Source: Leisingera thetidis (GTDB lineage Bacteria > Pseudomonadota > Alphaproteobacteria > Rhodobacterales > Rhodobacteraceae). From it: 64,000 nucleotides of DNA. The stretch is taken from the NCBI RefSeq assembly GCF_025857195.1, contig NZ_CP109787.1, forward strand, positions 3,261,501 to 3,325,500. The letters are read 5' to 3'. Under the pieces are notes generated by a model, which was not told the DNA's origin, did not search any database, and saw only the letters and a program-made list of their open reading frames with translations. The position numbers and the translations under genes were made by a program. Shown here in pieces: positions 58,365-64,000 of the stretch (the stretch's first letter is position 1; every line of letters begins with the position of its first letter).

Positions 58365-60269
58365 ATGCGCCTGTCTAAGCTGATGATCCCGGGCCTGGCC
58401 TTTGCCGCCGCTGCCGGGCTGAGCCTTGTTGCCGCCGGATTTGCCGTCACTGCCGTGGAACGGAGCACCGAACGCGGCGTGCGGCGGGCGCTGGATGACG
58501 GCGGCTTTGCTTGGGCCGAGGTCACGGCAGACGGGCTGCAGGTGCTGCTGGAAGGCACCGCTCCGGATGAGGCGACGCGGTTTTCCGTGAAGTCTCTCGC
58601 CGGGACCGTTGTCGATGCGGCACGGATCGTTGACGGAATGGAGGTGCCGCCCGCCGGCGGCCTGGCGCCGCCGCGGTTCTCGGCGGAAATCCTGCGCAAT
58701 GACGGCGGCATCTCGATCATCGGGCTGATCCCCGCCGGATCGGGCCGCAAGGCGCTGGTCAAGGAGCTGAACGAGCTGGCTGGCGCCGAGAATGTCGCCG
58801 ACCTGCTGGAAACCGCCAAATACACCATGCCCGAGGGCTGGCAGGACGCCATGGGCTTTGCGGTGGAGGCGCTGAAGCTGATGCCCCGCGCCAAGATCTC
58901 GGTTGCCGCCGGACAGGTTTCGGTGACTGCCATTTCCGGCAGCGAGGACGCCAAGGCGCGGCTGGAAGAGCAGCTCGGCCGCCTGGCGCCGCCGGGGCTG
59001 CGGCTGGCGCTGGACATCGCCGCGCCGCGGCCGGTGATCACCCCGTTCACCCTGCGTTTTCTGCTGGATAAGGACGGCGCCGAGTTCGACGCCTGTTCTG
59101 CCGAAAGCGAGGAAAGCCGCGTCCGCATCCTGGCGGCTGCCCGCAAGGCCGGGCTGCAGGGCGAGGCGGATTGCGTGATCGGCATGGGCGTGCCCTCGCC
59201 CAACTGGGCGCGCGCGGCAGAGCTGAGCATTGCGGGGCTCGCCGAGCTTGGCGGCGGTTCCGTCACCATTGCCAATGCCGATATCACCCTGGTGGCGGCC
59301 GAAGGCACGGAGAACGGGCGGTTCGACCATGTCGTCGGCGAGCTGGAAAGCGCCCTGCCCCGGGTCTTTGCCCTGCATGCGGTGCTGCCGGTGCCGGAGG
59401 CGCAGGATGCCGGCGGCATCCCGGAATTCACCGCCACGCTCAGCCCTGAAGGCCAGGTGCAGCTGCGCGGCCGGCTGTCCGATGCGGCCCTGCGCGCGGT
59501 GGCAGACAGCTATGCCAAGGCGCGGTTCGGCTCGGGCAATGTGCACTCCGCCGCCCGGGTGGCTTCCGGCCTGCCCGCCGACTGGCCGGTGCGGGTGCTG
59601 GCCGGGCTCGAGGCGCTCTCCTACCTGCAGCGCGGCGCGGTCACCGTGACGCCGGAGAACCTGGAGCTGCGCGGCATGAGCTACCGCAAGAACGCCCCGG
59701 CCGAGATTGCCCGCTACCTCTCTGCCAAGCTGGGTGAGGCCGAGACCTACGGTCTCGACATTTCATATGAAAAGCCGCCCGAGCCCAAGGACAAACCGCT
59801 GCCGCCGGAGCTGTGCGAGGCGCAGCTGGCCAGCGCCCAGAGCGAGGCCAAGATCGCGTTTGAACCCGGCTCGGCCACCATCGCCTCCGAGAGCGCCGGA
59901 ACAATGGACCGGATTGCTGCAATCCTGGCCCGCTGCGGCCCGGTGCGGTTGGAGATCCAGGGCCACACCGACAGCCAGGGCCGCGAGGCGATGAACCAGA
60001 ATCTGAGCCAGGGGCGGGCCCAGTCGGTGCTGAACGAGCTGCGCGCGCGGCGCGTGGTGACCTCGACCTTTGCCGCCAGGGGCTATGGCGAAAGCGATCC
60101 GATTGCCGACAACGGCACCGAAGAGGGCCGCGAGGCCAACCGCCGCATCGAATTCAAGCTGATCCGCCCGGCAGCGGCGGCGGGCGCTGGTGAAGACAGC
60201 CCCGATGAGGCCACTGGCGAAGAGGCCGCCGAAAGCGCAGAAGACGCACAGGAGACCACCGAGCAATGA
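58365..60269 (+). CDS. OmpA-family protein with N-terminal anchor
   Basis: A 634-aa envelope protein. It has an N-terminal membrane anchor (LMIPGLAFAAAAGLSLVAAGF, about residues 6-26), repeated BON-like segments in the middle (LQVLLEGTAPDEATR, ISIIGLIPAGSG, VQLRGRLSDAALRAVADSYA) and a C-terminal OmpA-like peptidoglycan-binding domain: IQGHTDSQGREAMNQNLSQG (about 530-549) and GYGESDPIADN. The tail is Glu-rich. It would link the inner membrane and cell wall. It overlaps the next gene by 4 nt. Confidence 0.88.
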   Translation: MRLSKLMIPGLAFAAAAGLSLVAAGFAVTAVERSTERGVRRALDDGGFAWAEVTADGLQVLLEGTAPDEATRFSVKSLAGTVVDAARIVDGMEVPPAGGLAPPRFSAEILRNDGGISIIGLIPAGSGRKALVKELNELAGAENVADLLETAKYTMPEGWQDAMGFAVEALKLMPRAKISVAAGQVSVTAISGSEDAKARLEEQLGRLAPPGLRLALDIAAPRPVITPFTLRFLLDKDGAEFDACSAESEESRVRILAAARKAGLQGEADCVIGMGVPSPNWARAAELSIAGLAELGGGSVTIANADITLVAAEGTENGRFDHVVGELESALPRVFALHAVLPVPEAQDAGGIPEFTATLSPEGQVQLRGRLSDAALRAVADSYAKARFGSGNVHSAARVASGLPADWPVRVLAGLEALSYLQRGAVTVTPENLELRGMSYRKNAPAEIARYLSAKLGEAETYGLDISYEKPPEPKDKPLPPELCEAQLASAQSEAKIAFEPGSATIASESAGTMDRIAAILARCGPVRLEIQGHTDSQGREAMNQNLSQGRAQSVLNELRARRVVTSTFAARGYGESDPIADNGTEEGREANRRIEFKLIRPAAAAGAGEDSPDEATGEEAAESAEDAQETTEQ

Positions 60270-60580
60270 ACAGAACCGAGTTCATCATCACCACCGCGAT
60301 CATCCTGTTTGCGGCCTTTGCCCTGGGCTGGTTCGCCAACTGGCTGGTTCATCGCTTCACCCGTGTGCGGCAGAGCGATGTAGCCGATCTCGACCGGATG
60401 AGCCAGGAGCTGCACGAGGCCGAAGAAACCCGTGACCAGGCGATCACCTATCTGCAGCAGCGCGAGGCGGAGCTGACCAACCAGCTCACCCAGACCGAAG
60501 CAGAACTGCGCGCCGCGATGGAAGGTCTGCGCGAGGCCCGCCGCGAGGCCGAGGAGCTGCGCAGCCAGATCCCGCATTGA
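60266..60580 (+). CDS. Small membrane-anchored coiled-coil protein
   Basis: A 104-aa protein with one N-terminal membrane helix (IITTAIILFAAFALGWFANW, about residues 7-26) and a coiled coil (about 38-100) rich in Glu, Gln and Arg. It is translationally coupled (4-nt overlap) to the OmpA-family gene and may act with it at the membrane. No known family. Confidence 0.82.
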   Translation: MNRTEFIITTAIILFAAFALGWFANWLVHRFTRVRQSDVADLDRMSQELHEAEETRDQAITYLQQREAELTNQLTQTEAELRAAMEGLREARREAEELRSQIPH

Positions 60581-60911
60581 GCTTCGGACAGCGGGGCACT
60601 CCCGAGCCTGCAGATAGCGCCGGCTGCGCCAGCACTACCCGGCCAGCCTTGGGCGTAGCGCCGTGCTGGCGCACGGCGCATGATTTCTACTGAGATGGCC
60701 CTGACGGGCGGGCCTGCCCGCCGGGGCCATTAGTGATCTTTCGGAATGCACCGCACGTCCGGGGCAAGCTGCTGGCGCGGGGCCTTCGGCCTCCCTGACC
60801 TGCCGCCCGCAGGCAGAGCCGCGCCGAGCCTTGCGAGGCGCCCGGCCCAACAGGCGGAAATCATCTTTGATGATTGAACACCTGGCGGGAGCCCTGCCCC
60901 GGCGCCACAGA
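60581..60911. repeat. Structured intergenic region with dispersed repeat family 2, copy D
   Basis: No gene is visible in these 331 bp. An 11-bp inverted repeat TGCGCCAGCAC/GTGCTGGCGCA (60625-60635, 60663-60673) spans a hairpin, then GGCGGGC-CT-GCCCGCC lies near 60707-60722. Family 2 copy D occupies 60819-60893: GCGCCGAGCCTTGCGAGGCG, GGCCCAAC, small hairpin AATCATC-TTT-GATGATT (60859-60875), ending GGCGGGAGCC. It is convergent space between the coiled-coil and moaE genes; an RNA of its own is possible. Confidence 0.7.
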
Positions 60912-61358
60912 TCACCAGCGCTTGAGGGCGTCTTCGTCCGTGTCCTTGGCAGCCACCCAGTCCGAGCCGCCGCCGGTCAGGATTTCCTTCTTCCAGAACG
61001 GCGCGCGGGATTTCAGATAGTCCATCAGGTATTCCGCCGCCTCGAATGCATCCTTGCGGTGGCGGGCGGCGGTGGCGACCATCATGATCCGCTCGCCCGG
61101 AGCCAGGCGGCCATGCCGGTGGATCACCAGCGCATCGGCCAGCGACCAGCGTTTCACGGCGTCCTTGGCAATGGCGGCCAGCGCCTTTTCGGTCATGCCG
61201 GGGTAATGCTCGATTTCCATTGCCTCCAGACCGCCCTGATCGGCATCGCGCACCACGCCGGTAAAGGTCACAACCGCGCCCGCGCCGGCCACGCCCGCGG
61301 CAAAGGCATCGCTTTCGGCGCCAAGCTCGAACGGGGCTTCCTGGACGCTGATCCGCAC
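60912..61358 (-). CDS. moaE: Molybdopterin synthase catalytic subunit
   Basis: A 148-aa MoaE with GAVVTFTGVVRDAD (about residues 27-40), EIEHYPGMTEKAL (about 48-60) and the catalytic Lys region RAPFWKKEI (about 127-135). With MoaD it converts cPMP to molybdopterin. It follows moaD with a 4-bp gap. Confidence 0.95.
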   Translation of the reverse strand: MRISVQEAPFELGAESDAFAAGVAGAGAVVTFTGVVRDADQGGLEAMEIEHYPGMTEKALAAIAKDAVKRWSLADALVIHRHGRLAPGERIMMVATAARHRKDAFEAAEYLMDYLKSRAPFWKKEILTGGGSDWVAAKDTDEDALKRW

Positions 61359-61362
61359 TGCC

Positions 61363-61608
61363 TCAACCTCCAGTCATCGGCGGGAAGAACGCCACCTCGC
61401 GCACGCCAGCGAGCGGCGCGTCGAACTCCGACAGCTCCTGATCAAGCGCCACACGCAGGGCGGACAGATCGGCAAAGGCGGCGGCATAGCGCGCCTCGCG
61501 GGCGCGCAGCTCTTCGACCAGATCCGCCACCGTGGCGGCAGAAGTCTCCACCTGCTCGCGCGGCAGGCCGATGCGCTCGCGCACCCAGGCAAAATAGAGA
61601 ATATCCAT
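61363..61608 (-). CDS. moaD: Molybdopterin synthase sulfur carrier subunit
   Basis: An 81-aa ubiquitin-fold protein that ends in the C-terminal Gly-Gly (FFPPMTGG), the thiocarboxylate site. It opens MDILYFAWVRERIGLP, as in MoaD. The start is coupled (TGATG) to the pgsA stop, and moaE follows. A longer open frame upstream is shadow of pgsA. Confidence 0.94.
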   Translation of the reverse strand: MDILYFAWVRERIGLPREQVETSAATVADLVEELRAREARYAAAFADLSALRVALDQELSEFDAPLAGVREVAFFPPMTGG

Positions 61609-62231
61609 CAATGGGCCTCCTTCAGATGCGGCATCGCCTTGCGCAGGTAATCGGCGCCGGTGATGATCGTCAGGGCCGCCGCCACCCACAGCAGCCACAG
61701 GCCGAGGCGGCCGGACCAGACGACGCCCGCGTCGACCCAGTTCAGTCCGGCGAAATCCTCGGGCCGTTTGGACAGATAATGCTCGAAGATGCCCTGCGAG
61801 AACAGGGTCGCGATGGCCAGCATCTGGGCGGTGGTCTTCCATTTCGCCAGCTTGGTGACCTTGAGCGTGCCCGCCGTGTCGCCAAGGAATTCACGCAGCC
61901 CGGAGACAAACACCTCGCGGAACAGGATCACCGTGGCGGGCAGCACCAGCCAGGGGGTCCAGTGCTCGGTCGAGTAGCCCACCAGGATCATCAGCGCGAT
62001 CACCACCATCGCCTTGTCGGCAATCGGATCCAGCATCGCGCCCATCCTGGTCTCCTGTTTCCAGGCCCGGGCCAGGTAGCCGTCGAACCAGTCAGTCACC
62101 GCGGCGGTGATGAACAGGAGCAGCGCGAACCAGTCCGCATAAGGCCGCGAGAAGTAGAGGAACATCACCGCAAGGCCGGGCGCAGCAACGAGCCGCAGCA
62201 GGGTGAGAATATTTGGCAGGGTCCATTTCAT
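61608..62231 (-). CDS. pgsA: CDP-diacylglycerol-glycerol-3-phosphate 3-phosphatidyltransferase
   Basis: A 207-aa CDP-alcohol phosphatidyltransferase with WTLPNILTLLRLVAAP at the N-terminus and the motif DWFDGYLARAWKQETRMGAMLDPIADK (D-x2-D-G-x2-A-R-x8-G-x3-D-x3-D, about residues 46-72). It makes phosphatidylglycerol phosphate. Downstream it is coupled to moaD and moaE. Confidence 0.95.
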   Translation of the reverse strand: MKWTLPNILTLLRLVAAPGLAVMFLYFSRPYADWFALLLFITAAVTDWFDGYLARAWKQETRMGAMLDPIADKAMVVIALMILVGYSTEHWTPWLVLPATVILFREVFVSGLREFLGDTAGTLKVTKLAKWKTTAQMLAIATLFSQGIFEHYLSKRPEDFAGLNWVDAGVVWSGRLGLWLLWVAAALTIITGADYLRKAMPHLKEAH

Positions 62232-62278
62232 GCGGGCACATTATCCGGCTGGCTGGCGCGTGGGAAGCAGATGGCAGA

Positions 62279-62304
62279 CAAAAATCCGCCCCGCGGGGGC
62301 GGAT
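62279..62304 (-). terminator. Rho-independent terminator after uvrC
   Basis: A perfect 9-bp stem ATCCGCCCC (62284-62292) with GGGGCGGAT (62296-62304) and loop GCG. On the minus strand it is followed by TTTTTG. It lies about 65 nt beyond the uvrC stop, so pgsA has its own promoter between 62232 and 62279. Confidence 0.88.
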
Positions 62305-62337
62305 GCCTCCGGCGGGGATATTTCCGGCCAGAAGAAC
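62305..62337 (+). repeat. Dispersed intergenic repeat, family 1, copy without hairpin
   Basis: GCCTCCGGCGGGGATATTTC then CGGCCAGAAGAAC. It matches the element at 35868-35903 (inverted), and the longer ones at 17071 and 45588 in the GGAGTATTT...AAGAA part. It lies directly beside the uvrC terminator. Confidence 0.65.
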
Positions 62338-62368
62338 AGGAGAGTGTGCCGGTTTTCAATGGGTTATT

Positions 62369-64000
62369 TCAACTGCTGCCGTGGAAATGGTCGTAGATGC
62401 GTTCCGCCAGCGCATCCGAGATGCCTTCCACCGCCCTGAGGTCGGCCAGATTGGCACGGCTCACCGCCTTGGAGCTGCCGAAATGGGCCAGCAGCGCCCG
62501 CTTGCGGGAGGCGCCGACGCCGGGCACTTCGTCGAGCGGTGTTGCGCTCATCGCCTTGGCGCGTTTGGCGCGGTGGGTGCCGATGGCGAAGCGGTGCGCC
62601 TCGTCCCGCATCCGCTGGATGAAATAGAGCACCGGATCGTTGCGCTGCAGGGCAAAGGCCCGTTCACCGGTGCGGTGGAATTCCTCCTTGCCGTGGTCGC
62701 GGTCGACGCCCTTGGCCACCCCCACCATTGGAATGTCCTGCACGCCGTGCTGTTCCATAATCTCTGCCACCGCAGAAACCTGGCCGGCACCGCCGTCGAT
62801 CAGCAGGAGATCGGGCCACAGCCCCTTGTCCCGGTCCGGGTCCTCTTTCAGAAGGCGCGAGAAGCGGCGGTTCAGCACTTCCTTCATCATGCCGAAATCG
62901 TCGCCGGGCACCAGGTCGTCGCCCTTGATGTTGAACTTGCGGTAGGCGCTTTTCATGAAGCCCTCGGGCCCCATCACGATCATGCCGCCCACGGCATTGG
63001 TGCCCTGGATGTGGGAGTTGTCGTAGACCTCGATCCGCTGCGGCGGCCCGTCCAGCCCGAACGCCTCGGCAATCCCGCGCAGGAGCTTGGCCTGTGTTGC
63101 GCTTTCGGCCATGCGGCGGGCCAGGCTTTCGCGGGCGTTGCGCACCGCAAAGGCCACCAGTTCCGTCTTTTCGCCGCGCTGGGGCACCAGCAGCTCGACC
63201 TTGCGCTCCGCCTTGCCGCTCAGCGCTTGCTCCATCAGGTCGGTGTTTTCGATGGCGTCCGACAGGATCAGCTGCCGCGGCGGCACCTTGTTGCCGTAGA
63301 ACTGGCCGAGGAACGCCTCCATGACCTCGGCCGGGCTGTTGTCGGCATCCACCCGCGGATAGAAATCCTGGTTGCCCCAGTTCTGGTTGGCGCGGATGAA
63401 GAAGACCTGCACGCAGGCCTGCCCCCCCTCCTGATGCAGCCCGATCACATCCGCTTCGGCCACGCCGCGCGGGTTGATGCCCTGGCTCGACTGCACCTGG
63501 GTCAGCGCCTTGATCCGGTCGCGCAGGGCGGCAGCGCGCTCAAACTCCATTGCCTCGGACGCCGCCATCATCTGTTCTGCCAGTTCCTCCTGGATCTTTG
63601 TGGAGCGGCCGGACAGGAAGCGTTCAGCGTCGCGCACACTTTCGGCATATTCGCTTTCCGTGATCAGCCCGGTGCAGGGCGCCGAGCAGCGCTTGATCTG
63701 ATACTGCAGACAGGGCCGGGTGCGGGTCTCGAACATCGAATCCGAGCAATTGCGCAACAGGAACGCCTTTTGCAGCTGGTTCAGCGTGCGGTTCACCGCG
63801 CCGGCGCTGGCGAAGGGGCCGAAATAGCTGCCCTTCTGCTTGCGGGCGCCGCGGTGCTTCATGATCTGCGGAAACCCGTGATCCTTGGCGACCAGGATAT
63901 TCGGGAAGCTTTTGTCATCGCGCAGCAGCACGTTGTACTTGGGCTTCAGCTGCTTGATCAGGTTCTGCTCCAGCAGCAGCGCCTCGGTCTCGGTCCGCGT
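62369..64000 (-). CDS. uvrC: Excinuclease ABC subunit C (5' end outside the window)
   Basis: The reading frame runs in from the right edge. The visible 543 residues begin [20 protein letters not shown], the end of the GIY-YIG nuclease domain, then [40 protein letters not shown], the UvrB-binding UVR segment ([20 protein letters not shown]), the RNase H-like nuclease domain ([35 protein letters not shown]) and C-terminal HhH motifs ([20 protein letters not shown]). UvrC makes both incisions in nucleotide excision repair. The N-terminal 75 or so residues are missing because of the window edge. Confidence 0.97.
   Translation of the reverse strand, partial: TRTETEALLLEQNLIKQLKPKYNVLLRDDKSFPNILVAKDHGFPQIMKHRGARKQKGSYFGPFASAGAVNRTLNQLQKAFLLRNCSDSMFETRTRPCLQYQIKRCSAPCTGLITESEYAESVRDAERFLSGRSTKIQEELAEQMMAASEAMEFERAAALRDRIKALTQVQSSQGINPRGVAEADVIGLHQEGGQACVQVFFIRANQNWGNQDFYPRVDADNSPAEVMEAFLGQFYGNKVPPRQLILSDAIENTDLMEQALSGKAERKVELLVPQRGEKTELVAFAVRNARESLARRMAESATQAKLLRGIAEAFGLDGPPQRIEVYDNSHIQGTNAVGGMIVMGPEGFMKSAYRKFNIKGDDLVPGDDFGMMKEVLNRRFSRLLKEDPDRDKGLWPDLLLIDGGAGQVSAVAEIMEQHGVQDIPMVGVAKGVDRDHGKEEFHRTGERAFALQRNDPVLYFIQRMRDEAHRFAIGTHRAKRAKAMSATPLDEVPGVGASRKRALLAHFGSSKAVSRANLADLRAVEGISDALAERIYDHFHGSS

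Noticed and set aside
1..64000. tRNA, rRNA, CRISPR or insertion sequences
   Set aside because: I saw no cloverleaf or TTCGA-type T-arm context, no regular spacer repeats, and no transposase motif. A tRNAscan and ISfinder search would settle this.

Overview
The window is a chromosomal segment of a GC-rich alphaproteobacterium, most likely a marine Roseobacter-group member of the Rhodobacteraceae (Leisingera/Phaeobacter/Ruegeria type). I infer this from the codon use, a PHB phaA-phaB pair, a 44-residue aa3-type cytochrome c oxidase subunit IV, a three-cysteine-poor uracil-DNA glycosylase, CbiZ-type cobamide salvage, and two families of short intergenic repeats (the element near CCGGAGTATTTTTG is, from memory, typical of Rhodobacteraceae). 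No database search was possible. I saw no rRNA, tRNA, CRISPR array, insertion sequence or prophage.

Layout. 1-1.1 kb: tail of an unknown gene and an EAL-domain protein. 1.3-10.0 kb: a cobalamin riboswitch followed by a ten-gene B12 operon: TonB-dependent receptor, BtuF-C-D importer, CbiZ amidohydrolase, an unrecognised 333-aa protein, and a dedicated ExbB-ExbD-ExbD-TonB energiser. 10.1-12.4 kb: phaA and phaB with a CTGC-N4-GCAG palindrome upstream that fits a PhaR operator. 12.4-24.5 kb: regulators, a DMT exporter, tRNA methyltransferase, polyprenyl synthase, ispE, a TPR protein, ETF-ubiquinone oxidoreductase, soxR/VOC pair, greA. 24.6-29.3 kb: a molybdenum-cofactor operon (fdhD, a low-GC YcxB-like gene, mobA, mobB, and a MoeA fused to an extra N-terminal domain). 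29.4-37 kb: azlCD, a lipoprotein, MBL hydrolase, acyl-CoA dehydrogenase, Sua5, YqgE. 37-45.5 kb: Nudix, an RND efflux pump with its adaptor, moaB, LysE exporter, phosphoesterase, uracil-DNA glycosylase. 45.7-49.8 kb: pyrB, two membrane proteins, a dihydroorotase homologue without its metal ligands, plsY. 50-60.6 kb: YHS protein, GbsR-type regulator with a desaturase, gshA, GNAT, rsmE/ubiA, an OmpA-family protein. 60.9-64 kb: moaE, moaD, pgsA, and the 3' part of uvrC, which runs off the window.

How the parts fit. The strongest system is the riboswitch operon: outer-membrane capture, periplasmic binding, inner-membrane import, cobamide remodelling and private energy coupling are all in one transcription unit. 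Two points there deserve work: the unrecognised His/Cys-rich 333-aa protein, and the second ExbD, in which the transmembrane proton-carrying Asp is Asn. Molybdenum cofactor genes recur in three places (24.6-29.3, 43, 60.9-61.6 kb). The pyrB operon pairs aspartate carbamoyltransferase with a degenerate dihydroorotase, as in the PyrB-PyrC' complexes known from pseudomonads.
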